A DNA stretch of 64,000 nucleotides from Bradyrhizobium sp. 4 (GCF_023100905.1 NZ_CP064686.1:5146001-5210000), one strand, 5' to 3'. Positions 36,023 to 45,412 are shown, counted from the stretch's first letter. Translations and numbers: made by a program. The notes: a model not told the origin generated them from the letters alone.

Positions 36023-36331
36023 TCAGATCGGCATCTTCATGATGTCTTCATAGGCCGCGATCACGCGGTCGCGGACCGAGACCAGCGTGGACACGGCGAC
36101 GTCGGTGTCTGCGACCGCCGTCACCACGTCCATCACGTTGGCCTTGCCGGCGGCCATCGCCACCGTCTGCGCATCGGATTTGCGGCCGGACTCCAGGACG
36201 CTGCCGACAGTGTCTTTCAGAAGAGAGGCGAAGGACTGCCCGCTCGGCTCGCTGCCCTTGCCGGCACCGCTGTTCTCCAGCACGCGGGCAAGGTTTGCAT
36301 AGGCGTTGGCGGCAATTGTCGGTGTTGCCAT
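36023..36331 (-). CDS. fliE: Flagellar hook-basal body protein FliE
   Basis: The product has 102 residues. FliE is the first rod-layer protein and docks the rod on the MS ring. The C-terminal half has the family signature NVMDVVTAVADTDVAVSTLVSVRDRVIAAYEDIMKMPI. The N-terminal half is alanine-rich (ATPTIAANAYANLARVLENSGAG). The gene is third in the operon, 16 bases after flgC. It is exported without a cleaved signal. Confidence 0.94.
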   Translation of the reverse strand: MATPTIAANAYANLARVLENSGAGKGSEPSGQSFASLLKDTVGSVLESGRKSDAQTVAMAAGKANVMDVVTAVADTDVAVSTLVSVRDRVIAAYEDIMKMPI

Positions 36332-36347
36332 GGTTCAAATGTCCTGT

Positions 36348-36773
36348 TCAGCTCTTGAGGATGTCGAGGGTGCGCTGGATCATCCGGCGCGTCGCGCTGA
36401 TGATGTTGAGATTGGCCTCGTAGGACCGCTGCGCGTCGCGCATGTCGGTCATCTCGACCACCGAGTTCACGTTGGGATATTTGACGTTGCCGGTTGCATC
36501 CGCCGCCGGATTGTTCGGCTCGTATTTGGTGCGGAAATTGGACTGGTCGGGTTTGATCCTGCCGAGGGTGACGACCTGCGCGTCGAGTGTACGGTCGAGC
36601 GCGGAGGAGAAGGTCGGCACCTTGCGCCGGTAAGGATCGCCGCCGGCGCTCTGCGAGGTCGAATCCGCATTTGCGATGTTCTCCGAGATCACCCGCATGC
36701 GCCCGGCCTGCGCCCGCAGACCGGAGGTCGCGATCGCCATCGAGCGGGCAAAGTCGCTGCTGTCATTCGCCAT
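36348..36773 (-). CDS. flgC: Flagellar rod protein FlgC
   Basis: The product has 141 residues. The proximal rod protein FlgC has the N-terminal rod signature AIATSGLRAQAGRMRVISENIANADSTS and the C-terminal DMRDAQRSYEANLNIISATRRMIQRTLDIL; both helices pack in the rod. The central part contains the YEPNNPAADATGNVKYPNVNSV segment characteristic of FlgC. It follows flgB with an 18-base gap and is translated from the same transcript. Confidence 0.97.
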   Translation of the reverse strand: MANDSSDFARSMAIATSGLRAQAGRMRVISENIANADSTSQSAGGDPYRRKVPTFSSALDRTLDAQVVTLGRIKPDQSNFRTKYEPNNPAADATGNVKYPNVNSVVEMTDMRDAQRSYEANLNIISATRRMIQRTLDILKS

Positions 36774-36791
36774 GATGCGCTTCCTCTAGCT

Positions 36792-37196
36792 CTAGCCTTT
36801 GCCGATCGCGGTCTTGAGCAGGTGCAGGCTCTTCGAATAGAGCGAGGTTGCCGCCGCATAATCCATCTGGTTGCTGGCGGCCTTCATCATCTCCTCTTCG
36901 AGATTGACGGCGTTGCCCGCGGGGCGGGTCTCAAAACCGGCATTCTTGTTCTGGTCGAATCCGGAGGCCGCGCCTGACGGCGCCATGTGGGAACCGCTGG
37001 TGCGGGTAAGCGCCAAGGGGCCCATCGAACCCGTGACGGCGCCAGCCTTGTCCAGCTTCGGCTCGACCAGGTCGCGCGGCCGGAATTTGGGCGTGTCTGA
37101 ATTGGAGACGTTCTCGGACAGGACGCGCTGGCGCTCCTGGTGCCATTGCATCTTGGTGCGAAGCGCCGATAGCACCGGAAGATCGTTGATGGACAT
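36792..37196 (-). CDS. flgB: Flagellar rod protein FlgB
   Basis: The product has 134 residues. The first gene of the early-class operon encodes the most proximal rod protein. MSINDLPVLSALRTKMQWHQERQRVLSENVSNSDTPKFRPRDL is the family N-terminus (NVSNSDTP), and the C-terminal helix holds MDYAAATSLYSKSLHLLKTAIGK. A CtrA-type box TTAACCAGCTGTTAAC on the minus strand lies 68-82 bases before the start, so transcription of the whole operon is probably under CtrA, as in Caulobacter class II genes. Confidence 0.97.
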   Translation of the reverse strand: MSINDLPVLSALRTKMQWHQERQRVLSENVSNSDTPKFRPRDLVEPKLDKAGAVTGSMGPLALTRTSGSHMAPSGAASGFDQNKNAGFETRPAGNAVNLEEEMMKAASNQMDYAAATSLYSKSLHLLKTAIGKG

Positions 37197-37263
37197 CGTT
37201 GCGGCTCCTTCCGCCTCGCAGGACCCGTGGTCCGAAGCTAGGCAGAATTTGCCGCCTGTATGG

Positions 37264-37278
37264 TTAACAGCTGGTTAA
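37264..37278 (-). promoter_or_regulatory. CtrA box upstream of flgB
   Basis: Read on the minus strand, TTAA-CCAGCTG-TTAAC fits the CtrA consensus TTAA-N7-TTAAC perfectly. It lies 68 bases before flgB and on the other side 270 bases before fliO, so the flgB operon is the likely target. The rest of the 350-base flgB-fliO gap (37197-37547) shows no other clear site. Confidence 0.75.
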
Positions 37279-37547
37279 GGAGGTCGCAGGGAGTTGTCCC
37301 CCGCCGGGACACCAATGCGCGTGCCCCGTGATTCTACGCCTCCAAAAGCGGCATTAACCCAACCGCTTGGCGGCGCATGCATAGGCCAAGAAGTCGTTTT
37401 GGATCGAGCGATTCATGGGTTATTAAGAGTTGGGGACGGCAAAACTTGCCGTGGGACGTTAAGAAATCGCAGTTTGGGGCAACGTAAGCCGGTGGTTGGC
37501 GCATCTGACCACGGGCCCGAGACAAGCGCCATTTGTCGGGGACAAGT

Positions 37548-38519
37548 ATGCAAGGCAGCCCTATCACCTTCATCGTCGCGTTCATCGTCGTTCTGGCGTT
37601 GATCGGCGTCGCTGCATGGCTGGTTCGCCGATTCGCCACCAGCCGGCTCGGCGCCAACACCCAGCGCGGCCGGATGCCCCGGCTCGCCGTGATCGATGCC
37701 GCCGCGGTCGACGGCCGCCGCCGCCTGGTGCTGGTCCGGCGTGACAATGTCGAGCATCTTCTGATGATCGGCGGCCCCACCGACATCGTCGTCGAACCCA
37801 ACATCGTGCGCGCGGCGCCCGGCCGCGACCAGCTCCCGCAGCGCCCCAACGCGGCCGAGCCGCCGCGTCTTGCGCCGATGCATGATAGCAGCAGCTGGGC
37901 CGACGAAGCACCGCGGCCCGAACTGCTCGATCATCCCGAGCCGCACATGCCCGAGCCGCCACCGCGACCCACGCGCCCCTCCTTCGCCGACGAAGTGCGC
38001 CGGCCGGCTCCCGCGATGGCCGAACGCCGCAACGAGCCGCCATTGGGCGGCTTCACCTCCGAGCCGATCGCGCCGCGCCCTGAGCGCGAGCTGCGTCCCG
38101 AACCTGTTCCGCCGCGCGTTGCGCGCAACGAACCCCCTCTGATGCCGCGTCCGCCGCGCCAGAGCGAGCCGGTGAAGGCGCCTCCGGTGCGCGCCGAGCG
38201 CGTCGCCGCGCCTCCTCCGCCTGTGCCGCAGGCTCCGCCCGTTCCGCCGGCGGCGCCCGCTCCCGCGGCGCCATCGAGCGCCGAGCAGAATCTCGCCGAG
38301 ATGGCGCAGCGGCTCGAAGCTGCGCTGCGCCGCCCCGCCGGCGAGACGCTTGCCCCTCCGGTCGCGCCGGAGCCCCCGACCGCTCCCCCGCGTGTGGCCC
38401 GCAGCGAGCCGCCGGCACCGCCGGCCCCTCCCGCAAAGCCGGCCCCGGAAAAGACCAGCTTTGAAAATCTCGAAGACGAGATGGCCTCGTTGCTCGGCCG
38501 TCCGAAGCCGTCTTCGTGA
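37548..38519 (+). CDS. fliO: Flagellar export protein FliO with long Pro-rich tail
   Basis: The product has 323 residues. The N-terminus (MQGSPITFIVAFIVVLALIGVAAWLVRRF) is one membrane helix followed by the FliO core RMPRLAVIDAAAVDGRRRLVLVRRDNVEHLLMIGGPTDIVVEPNI (about 40-90). FliO helps FliP assemble. The usual protein has about 100-140 residues; here residues about 95-320 form a disordered proline/alanine/arginine-rich tail (PPRPTRPSFADEVRRPAPAM..., VPPAAPAPAAPSS) with a final helix ENLEDEMASLLGRP. It overlaps fliP by 4 bases. Confidence 0.9.
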   Translation: MQGSPITFIVAFIVVLALIGVAAWLVRRFATSRLGANTQRGRMPRLAVIDAAAVDGRRRLVLVRRDNVEHLLMIGGPTDIVVEPNIVRAAPGRDQLPQRPNAAEPPRLAPMHDSSSWADEAPRPELLDHPEPHMPEPPPRPTRPSFADEVRRPAPAMAERRNEPPLGGFTSEPIAPRPERELRPEPVPPRVARNEPPLMPRPPRQSEPVKAPPVRAERVAAPPPPVPQAPPVPPAAPAPAAPSSAEQNLAEMAQRLEAALRRPAGETLAPPVAPEPPTAPPRVARSEPPAPPAPPAKPAPEKTSFENLEDEMASLLGRPKPSS

Positions 38520-39277
38520 GGCTGCCGGCCCTCCCGCGTAGAGTTTTTTTTCTTTCTGTCCTGATCGGCGCGGCTTCGCTCGCGATGCCGGCGCATGCGC
38601 AGGACATCAGCATCAATCTCGGCGGCGGAGGCGCTGGCGGTGGCGGCGTCACCGAGCGCGCGATCCAGCTGATCGCGCTGCTCACCGTGCTGTCGATCGC
38701 CCCGTCGATCCTGATCATGATGACCTCGTTCACGCGCATCGTGGTCGTGCTGTCGCTGCTGCGCACCGCGATGGGCACCGCGACCGCCCCGCCGAACTCG
38801 GTGATCATCGCGCTGGCGATGTTTCTCACCTTCTTCGTGATGGGACCCGTCCTGCAAAAATCCTACGACGAAGGCATCCGTCCGCTCGTCGCCAATCAGC
38901 TCGGCGTCGAGGACGCGCTTCAGCGCGCCTCCGTCCCTCTGCGCGGCTTCATGCAAAAGAACGTGCGCGAGAAGGACCTCAAGCTGTTCCTGGATCTCTC
39001 CGGCGAGCCGCCGCCCGCCACTCCCGACGACCTCGGCTTACGCATCCTCGTCCCCGCCTTCATGATCTCGGAGCTGAAGCGCGCCTTCGAGATCGGTTTT
39101 CTGCTGTTCCTTCCGTTCCTGATCATCGACCTCGTCGTCGCCTCCGTGCTGATGTCGATGGGCATGATGATGCTGCCACCGGCAACCATCTCGCTGCCGT
39201 TCAAGCTGATCTTCTTCGTGCTCGTCGACGGCTGGTCGCTGGTGGCAGGGAGCCTGGTGCAGAGTTACGGGGGGTAG
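38516..39277 (+). CDS. fliP: Flagellar export gate protein FliP
   Basis: The product has 253 residues from a GTG start that overlaps the fliO stop (GTGA), which implies translational coupling. It begins with a cleavable signal (LPALPRRVFFLSVLIGAASLAMPAHA), then four membrane helices. LIALLTVLSIAPSILIMMTSFTRIVVVLSLLRTAMGT and MMMLPPATISLPFKLIFFVLVDGW are the hallmark blocks. It forms the gate with FliQ and FliR, which are encoded in the divergent operon. After it, the sequence changes character at the MFS gene. Confidence 0.97.
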   Translation: MRLPALPRRVFFLSVLIGAASLAMPAHAQDISINLGGGGAGGGGVTERAIQLIALLTVLSIAPSILIMMTSFTRIVVVLSLLRTAMGTATAPPNSVIIALAMFLTFFVMGPVLQKSYDEGIRPLVANQLGVEDALQRASVPLRGFMQKNVREKDLKLFLDLSGEPPPATPDDLGLRILVPAFMISELKRAFEIGFLLFLPFLIIDLVVASVLMSMGMMMLPPATISLPFKLIFFVLVDGWSLVAGSLVQSYGG

Positions 39278-39423
39278 CGGGGCCCGGGGAGCGGTCACCG
39301 CCCCTATCCTCTGGCCCAAGGCTTGTAGGCGTACACTTCAGCTTATCAGCGCAAGGCGGAAGCCTGCCACCGTGAGCGCGTTCGGCGGCTCGTGACATAC
39401 CGGAATATGCTCAGGTTGCGCAT

Positions 39424-39460
39424 TCAATGGGTGGTTGATATGATGATTATCATCCATTGA
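39424..39460. promoter_or_regulatory. Candidate operator of the MFS gene
   Basis: Nested inverted repeats: TCAATGG (39424-39430) with CCATTGA (39454-39460), and the perfect GATGAT-T-ATCATC at 39442-39454. The AT-rich inner part resembles Fur/Mur-type boxes (TGATnATnATCA-like), but no regulator gene is adjacent. It lies 13 bases before the start at 39474. Confidence 0.5.
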
Positions 39461-39473
39461 TCCGAAGCGGCTT

Positions 39474-40679
39474 ATGACCAGCAACGTCGAAGACCGTCCG
39501 CTCGCTCGAGCCGTGCCGCTTGGTCTTCAGGTCGCCGTTCTTGCTGCGTTGTCTGCGAGTGGCACGTTGGCCACCAACATTCTGTTGCCTTCGCTACCGA
39601 GCATCGCCGTCGCGGTAGGCGTCTCCAGCGCTCAGGTAACCTCAGCTATCACCATATTCCTCGCCATGTTCGCGGTCGGACAACTCGTTGTCGGTCCGTT
39701 GTCGGATCGTTTCGGCCGGCGCATACCCGTGATGATCGGATTTGCTGTATTTTTCGCAGGTAGCATATGGTGCGCGTTAGCCAATGATTTGGCGGCACTA
39801 TTGATTGGTCGCGTCGTGCAGGCCGGTGGCGCATGTGCCACGTCTGTCCTTTCGCGAGCTATCGCAAGAGATCTTTTTCAGGGCGAAAAGCTAGCGCGCG
39901 TGCTCACGTTTGTTATGGTTGCGATGGCAGCGGCGCCCGGATTCTCGCCGCTGGTCGGTGGCGCGCTGGATCATTTTTTTGGCTGGCGTTCAGCATTTGT
40001 GTTCGTCGGAATCTTCGCCGTCGTCGCCGCCTCAGCATTTCTTGCGGCTTTCGGAGAAACGCACCACGCGCCACGCGCCGAGTTCGATTTCTCGACAATC
40101 GCCAAGAATTACTGGTCGCTATCGACTGACCGCCGTTTCTTGGTTCCTGCCGCAACCGTTAGCCTCATCTTAGGTGCGCTGTTTGCAATGTTTTCGGCGT
40201 TACCGCGTGTCTTGATAGAAGGCCTCGACTTCACACCCATGCAACTCGGCCTGTTCTTCGCAGGCACTGTCATGATCGTCTTTAGCGCTGGCATTACCGC
40301 TACAAAAATCGTTCCGCACCTTGGTCTCGACCGATCGATTTGCATCGGCCTCGCGCTGGCCTGTGTCGGTGGCGGTATGGTGTTGCTATTCGCGCTTCTC
40401 GACGGGCGCTTTTTGCCATTTCTTGTCGGCGCATGCGTATTCCTGCTAGGCATGGGCATGGTCAATCCGCTCTGCAGTGCGCAAGCTCTTTCGCCATTCG
40501 GCGATCGCGCCGGTGCTGCCTCGGCCCTGTTGGGTTTCTGGCAGATGTTGGCCGCGGCGCTGGGGGTATCGCTTGCGGCGGTGATCGCAAGGAATCCCAT
40601 GATCGGGCTTGGTCTCGTGCTAGTGCTTGCCTCGACCTTGGCCTCGGCAATTTATCAGGTCCGGGTAAAGCTCAATTAA
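39474..40679 (+). CDS. MFS transporter, Bcr/CflA-type drug efflux
   Basis: The product has 401 residues with 12 membrane helices. After helix 2 there is GPLSDRFGRRIPVMIG, the MFS motif A, and the TLATNILLPSLPSI start is typical of the Bcr/CflA subgroup that exports bicyclomycin, chloramphenicol or other small toxic compounds. The substrate cannot be deduced. Codon use is clearly less GC-rich at third positions than in the neighbours (stretches such as ATTTTTCGCAGGTAGCATATG), and the gene breaks the flagellar gene order, so it was probably acquired horizontally. Confidence 0.88.
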   Translation: MTSNVEDRPLARAVPLGLQVAVLAALSASGTLATNILLPSLPSIAVAVGVSSAQVTSAITIFLAMFAVGQLVVGPLSDRFGRRIPVMIGFAVFFAGSIWCALANDLAALLIGRVVQAGGACATSVLSRAIARDLFQGEKLARVLTFVMVAMAAAPGFSPLVGGALDHFFGWRSAFVFVGIFAVVAASAFLAAFGETHHAPRAEFDFSTIAKNYWSLSTDRRFLVPAATVSLILGALFAMFSALPRVLIEGLDFTPMQLGLFFAGTVMIVFSAGITATKIVPHLGLDRSICIGLALACVGGGMVLLFALLDGRFLPFLVGACVFLLGMGMVNPLCSAQALSPFGDRAGAASALLGFWQMLAAALGVSLAAVIARNPMIGLGLVLVLASTLASAIYQVRVKLN

Positions 40680-40771
40680 GCCCCCGCCCCGGGCGATAGG
40701 ATTCGGCGCTGCCCGTCACTTCGAGAGCTTGCTCACGAGACCTGTCGCGAGGCCCGGAAGGAGCAGCGATC

Positions 40772-43700
40772 CTACCGCGTCATCTTGACCTGCCGCACCA
40801 CCGGGATCGTGGGCAGCGAGCCGGTGTGGTCGGATTCGTCCTTGGCCTGCGGCGAGGCCGGCGCGCGGGCGGTGGCGTCGGGGAAGCGCTGCTTCATCTC
40901 GCGCAGGAAGCCGTCGAGCGTGTCGACGCTGGCAGCCAGCTTGGCGATATCGGCAAATTCGGCGCTGGAGGCGCCGGTCGGTTTGCTCGCGATGTCGAAC
41001 GCGAGCCGATCGGCGCTCTCGCTCATCAGCGGCGCATATTTCTCGCGAAAGCGCGACATGCCAATCGAGTCGTCGGCGAGCGCATAACCGACGGCGGCGC
41101 GGATGATGTCGCTTTTCTCCACCGCGTTGAGCGGCTTGAAGTCGCGGAAGCGCTCGCCGTAATAAAGCTCGATCTGCTCGGCGGATTCACGCCAGCGCCG
41201 CGCCGCCCAGAAGATGTCGGAGCGTAGGCGCAGCACTTCGCGCCCTGTCACGTTGGAGACGATGTCGAGCGCGAGATCGTGGCGGCCGACGTCGCTCTGG
41301 GCACGCGCCTCCAGCAGCAGGCGTTGCTGCCTGAGCTCGCCTGAGAGGTCGCTGATACGGCTCGCGCGCAACGCCGTGATCGCCATGTCGGGTCTGCGGT
41401 TGGCGAGATAGATCATGGACAGGCGTGCGGCGACTTGTGCACGCGCCGCGCCTTCGAGGCGGTGGTCGACCTGGTATTGCAGGAGCTCGGCGGCCTGATC
41501 GAGCAGATCGATCGAGGCGAGACGGTCGGAGAGGCGTCGGATCAGTTCGTCGCCGCGGCGGCCGATCGGCGTCAGCTCGCGGAACTCGTAGAACATCCCC
41601 AGCGCTTCGATCGGCGGCAGCTCGTCGCCCTTGGGCCCCAGGAAGATCTGCGTGAACAGGTCGGAGGCGAGGTCCTGCGCCTGGCGCGAGGCTTCCGCGT
41701 TCGGCTGCAGCTTTGTCGCGGTACGCGCCGCGGTGAGCGCGTCCCGGTAGCGCCCGTTCTCGGCAAACATCTGCGACAGCATCTGGAGCGTCTTGACCTC
41801 GATCGAGTCGCCGCGCCAGGTCATCGAGAGCGTTTCGAGCTCGCGCAGCGCGTCTTCCTTGCCGATCTCGTCGCGCTTCTGCCGCAGCGCGACCTCGAGC
41901 TGCTTGGCCTCGGCCGCAGCCGGCCGGTCGGACGAGCCGACCGCGAACTTGTAGTCGTCGAGCGCGTCCTTGTCGTGTCCGAGCGCCTCGGCGAGCCGGC
42001 CGCGCAGCACGGCGAAGCCGGGCGCGGCCTCGGGCGAGACGCCGACCACCTCGAGTTCGCTGCGGCGCTTGGAGGCGCCGGCATAGTCCTTCACCTCGAG
42101 CGAAGCGCGCATCGCCTCCATCGTCACGATGCGCTGGATGTCGAGCGGCAGCGAGGCGATGGCGAACTCGACGTTCTTGAACTTCTCGCGCGCGTCCGCC
42201 CATTTGCCCTGGCGCGCATAGGCGAGCGCCTTCCAAAGCTGGGAATCGTGGCTGTTGCCGATCACGGGGTTGGCGAGGTCCTTCAGGCCCTGCGCCGGCC
42301 GGCCGATCAGGATGCTCGCGATCGCATGCATGATCAGCGCGCCGCTTTCCTCCTTGTTGAGAGGATCGGCCAGCATCAATTCGGTGACGGCCTTGGCCTC
42401 GTGATACATCGCGCGCGACATGTAGAATTGCGCAAGGTCGAGCCGCGGCAGCGATCGCATCGCCGGTTCGACGTTGGAGATCGCCGTGATCAGCTCGTTC
42501 TGGCGCGCTATGAAATTTTCCGACTGGCCCTTGCGCCAGCCTTCGGGGCTGAAGACCGGCCGCACCGCGGTCGGCGCGCGCTCGGCCGAGATGTCGACCG
42601 GCGACAGCGTCAGCCCGCCCTTCTTGCCGAGGATGACCTTGTCGGCCCCCACCTCGACGCCGACCTCGTCGGAATTTGGCCGGATCGCGATGCCATGCGC
42701 GGATTCCAGCAGCGCGAGATCAACGAGATCCTGCCGCTTGATGAAGCCGCGCACCGGCCGCTGCGCGGTGATGACATAGAGCGTGTCGCCGGCATCGGGA
42801 TCGGTGAGCTTGTGCAGGAGCCCCGGATTGGCGAAGGGGATCGCGATGTTGGCAAGCGCCGGGTCGGTGATGTTGCGCGAGATCATCAACGGCAGCGGCG
42901 TCGCCTGGATCTTGTCGGCGAGGGTCAAGAGCCAGTTGGTCTGCTTGCCGACCTCCTCGCTCGTCAGCGAATAGACCAGCGGCCGGGTGAGACGGATGCG
43001 CACCGCCTGTCCCTTCTCGAGCGGGACGCGGCCGACTTCCCCGATCATCGCACCGCCCTTGGTGCGGATCGCCTCGACGTCGATCGGCTTCGCCGTATCG
43101 AACACCAGCCAGACGGTATCGCCACGGCGGAACGCCGCCGCAGGCGTTGCGACCTGAAGCGGAAAGGTCACGCGCAGGCCGTCGCTGTCGCGGCGGACAT
43201 CGACGCTGGCACCACTCGGCTGCGGAGCTGCGGGCGCCTCTGCTGGAGCAGCCTTGAGGGCCTCCGTGGCCGGCTCCTTGACGGGTTCCTTGGCAGCTTC
43301 CTTCACGACCTCTTGAGGCGCTTCGGCCATGACCGGCTTGGCGGGCGCGACCGCAGTTTCTGCAACTGGCGCGACCGTCTTTGAAACTTCCTTGACCGCT
43401 TCCTTGACCGCTTCCTTGGGCGCTTGCGCAGCGTGCGCAGCTTCGACCGCAGGAGCTGGCAGCGATTTCGGCGCTTCAGCGGGCGGCATGGCGGAGGGTG
43501 CTTCCGGCTTCACCTCGGGCTTGACGTCGATCCTGGCTTCGCGCGCGATCGTCTCGGACGTCGGCGGCGCGATCTCGCGATGCGCGTCCTTCGGCTTCTC
43601 GGCCGCCGGCTTTTCAGGCGCAGGCGCCGGTCCATGGGCGGCGGGCTTGGCCTGCGCGATCGCAGCCTCGGCCGAATTGGCCATCTTGCCCTTGTCCGGC

Positions 43701-44581
43701 TGGAAGGAGATGTCGACGACGTAGTTCTTCTCGTCGCGGAACGAATGCACGTCGGAATCGCCGATCAGCGCGATCTCGACACTGGTCTGGTCGATGTCGG
43801 CCTTCTGCTTGATCGAGGCGACGTTCGGCGGCGCTGCGACGACCGCGTCCGCCAGATCGAAATTGAGGTTGGCGTTGAAGGCGAGCGTGAGCTTCTGCTC
43901 GTTGAGCACGGAGGACACCCCGACGCCGTCGGGCATCTCGAACACGAAGCGGACGAAGGTCGGCTGGACCGAGGCGCGCACGCGGATCTGCGGACGCTTC
44001 TTGCTCTCCGCCGCGGCGCGCTGGGCGCGTAACGCGCGTTCGGCGACGCGCGCGCGCTCGGCGAGTTCCTTGACGACGTCCATCGGCAGGCTCGGCGGCG
44101 GCCCCTTCCAACCCTCCGGCAAGAGGTCGATGAAGGTTCGCTCGCCGGCATTCATGGTGTTGACGGTGACGCGCCGCGCCAGCGACAGCCGGATGGCGCC
44201 GCCGTCGGGATCGCGGCGGGCGGAGTTGACGTACTCGGGCGCGCCTTCCGGGACGCGGTCGACGGGCACGTCGACCGCCCGGTCGAAGCGGATGACGAGA
44301 ATGGAACCGGCCGTCGTCACCTCGGAGGGGACGTCCTCTCCGAGCTTGATCACGAGACGGGCAAAGCCGCCGCCGGCCGAGAAAGTCGCCTCGCCCCGGA
44401 TCGCATCGGCCGCCCGGACAGGCGTCGTGAAGCCGATCAGCAGGCTCGCTGCCAGCAGCGGCGCCGTGCGGACATGACGCGACAGCCTCCGCGCCAGGGC
44501 GCGGGCTCGCGACACAAATCCAGCGGCAGCCTCTCGCGCCATTGGCGGCATTACTTCCGGTTCGACGGTCCACGCCGGCAT
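40772..44581 (-). CDS. Large secreted TPR protein of the flagellar locus
   Basis: The product has 1269 residues. A long basic start and hydrophobic segment (PLLAASLLIGFTTPVRAADA near 40-57) point to export through the Sec system. The N-terminal beta domain has RLVIKLGEDVPSEVTTAGSILVIRFDRAVDV, AMIN-like in pattern. Residues about 300-460 are low complexity with repeated EAVKEVSK, VKEPATEA and KAAPAEAP. A second beta domain and a helical TPR-rich half (RYRDALTAARTATKLQPNAEASRQAQDLASD) follow. Orthologues sit beside motE-fliM-fliL in rhizobial flagellar clusters; by position it may play a MotC-like periplasmic role, which is inference only. A start further in is possible. Confidence 0.65.
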   Translation of the reverse strand: MPAWTVEPEVMPPMAREAAAGFVSRARALARRLSRHVRTAPLLAASLLIGFTTPVRAADAIRGEATFSAGGGFARLVIKLGEDVPSEVTTAGSILVIRFDRAVDVPVDRVPEGAPEYVNSARRDPDGGAIRLSLARRVTVNTMNAGERTFIDLLPEGWKGPPPSLPMDVVKELAERARVAERALRAQRAAAESKKRPQIRVRASVQPTFVRFVFEMPDGVGVSSVLNEQKLTLAFNANLNFDLADAVVAAPPNVASIKQKADIDQTSVEIALIGDSDVHSFRDEKNYVVDISFQPDKGKMANSAEAAIAQAKPAAHGPAPAPEKPAAEKPKDAHREIAPPTSETIAREARIDVKPEVKPEAPSAMPPAEAPKSLPAPAVEAAHAAQAPKEAVKEAVKEVSKTVAPVAETAVAPAKPVMAEAPQEVVKEAAKEPVKEPATEALKAAPAEAPAAPQPSGASVDVRRDSDGLRVTFPLQVATPAAAFRRGDTVWLVFDTAKPIDVEAIRTKGGAMIGEVGRVPLEKGQAVRIRLTRPLVYSLTSEEVGKQTNWLLTLADKIQATPLPLMISRNITDPALANIAIPFANPGLLHKLTDPDAGDTLYVITAQRPVRGFIKRQDLVDLALLESAHGIAIRPNSDEVGVEVGADKVILGKKGGLTLSPVDISAERAPTAVRPVFSPEGWRKGQSENFIARQNELITAISNVEPAMRSLPRLDLAQFYMSRAMYHEAKAVTELMLADPLNKEESGALIMHAIASILIGRPAQGLKDLANPVIGNSHDSQLWKALAYARQGKWADAREKFKNVEFAIASLPLDIQRIVTMEAMRASLEVKDYAGASKRRSELEVVGVSPEAAPGFAVLRGRLAEALGHDKDALDDYKFAVGSSDRPAAAEAKQLEVALRQKRDEIGKEDALRELETLSMTWRGDSIEVKTLQMLSQMFAENGRYRDALTAARTATKLQPNAEASRQAQDLASDLFTQIFLGPKGDELPPIEALGMFYEFRELTPIGRRGDELIRRLSDRLASIDLLDQAAELLQYQVDHRLEGAARAQVAARLSMIYLANRRPDMAITALRASRISDLSGELRQQRLLLEARAQSDVGRHDLALDIVSNVTGREVLRLRSDIFWAARRWRESAEQIELYYGERFRDFKPLNAVEKSDIIRAAVGYALADDSIGMSRFREKYAPLMSESADRLAFDIASKPTGASSAEFADIAKLAASVDTLDGFLREMKQRFPDATARAPASPQAKDESDHTGSLPTIPVVRQVKMTR

Positions 44582-44644
44582 TGGTGCCGGCCCCTGCCCC
44601 AGACTGTAGATTTTGGCAATTAAGGACTTCTTAAGTATGAGCCC

Positions 44645-45403
44645 TCAATTCGGCTTTTGCGTCGGCTTGCCGTCGATCTTGGGCAGCTCGCCGGCCGAAG
44701 CGGACTGATCGCCGCCGCCATTGGCCCGGCGGGCCATCTCGACCGTCAGCCGCTCGGCGGCCTCCGGGGACATCAATCCCATGATGTCCGACATTTTTCG
44801 TGGCGCGATCTGCGAGGCGATCTCGATCAGCACGCCCATCTCGAGCCGGTCAAAGACCCGCGCGGCATCCTTGGGTTTCATGCCCTCATACATGGTCACG
44901 AGGCCCTTCATGCGCTGGGCTTCGGCGGCCTTCTGCTCGGCCTGCGTCGCGGAGATACGGGTTTCTACCGCCTTCATCTCCTCGACCTTGTTTTCGATGC
45001 GCTTCTCGGCGGATTTCAACAGGCTCTCGCGGATGTCGATCTCGCGCTGGCGGGCCTCGATTTCCTGGCGGCGCGACTGCAGGCGTTCCAGGATCGCGCG
45101 CTCCGAGGCGGAGATCTGCGGCTGGGCTTCCTCCTTGACCGCCGCGCCTTCGGACTTGGTGTCGGGTGCGGCCGGCTTCGGCGCCTCCTTCGGCGCGCCA
45201 TGGGTCGAGCCGGTGATATCGGGATCTTCGCGGCTGGCCGGGAAGTTCAGATTCTCCTGCGCCCAGGACTTCTTGGTCGGGCTCGGCTTGTAGTCGAAGA
45301 CATAGCCGCCATTGATCACAAGACCCGTGACCTTCAGCGTGGCGAGGCCAGCGACGGCAACCAGCACGATCGGAATGACGCGGATGTTGCGAAAAGACTT
45401 CAT
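44645..45403 (-). CDS. motE: MotE-like motility protein
   Basis: The product has 252 residues. One membrane anchor (RVIPIVLVAVAGLATLKVTGLVI) is followed by a linker and a long coiled coil (ERLQSRRQEIEARQREIDIRESLLKSAEKRIENKVEEMKAVE). The C-terminal MgtE-N-like helical domain reads MYEGMKPKDAARVFDRLEMGVLIEIASQIAPRKMSDIMGLM. In Sinorhizobium meliloti MotE is a periplasmic chaperone for the stator-associated MotC; here the partner could be the large protein encoded next to it. It is 9 bases downstream of the DUF6468 gene in the fliL-fliM operon direction. Confidence 0.75.
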   Translation of the reverse strand: MKSFRNIRVIPIVLVAVAGLATLKVTGLVINGGYVFDYKPSPTKKSWAQENLNFPASREDPDITGSTHGAPKEAPKPAAPDTKSEGAAVKEEAQPQISASERAILERLQSRRQEIEARQREIDIRESLLKSAEKRIENKVEEMKAVETRISATQAEQKAAEAQRMKGLVTMYEGMKPKDAARVFDRLEMGVLIEIASQIAPRKMSDIMGLMSPEAAERLTVEMARRANGGGDQSASAGELPKIDGKPTQKPN

Positions 45404-45412
45404 ACCCTGACT

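Noticed and set aside
39442..39454. Fur box before the MFS gene
   Set aside because: The palindrome GATGAT-T-ATCATC looks Fur-like but matches the 19-bp Fur consensus poorly, and no iron-related gene is present; kept only as an unspecified operator.
41435..43384. 649-codon plus-strand frame opposite the TPR gene
   Set aside because: Antisense to a conserved flagellar-locus gene, and rich in R/L/D/G as expected for a complementary frame.
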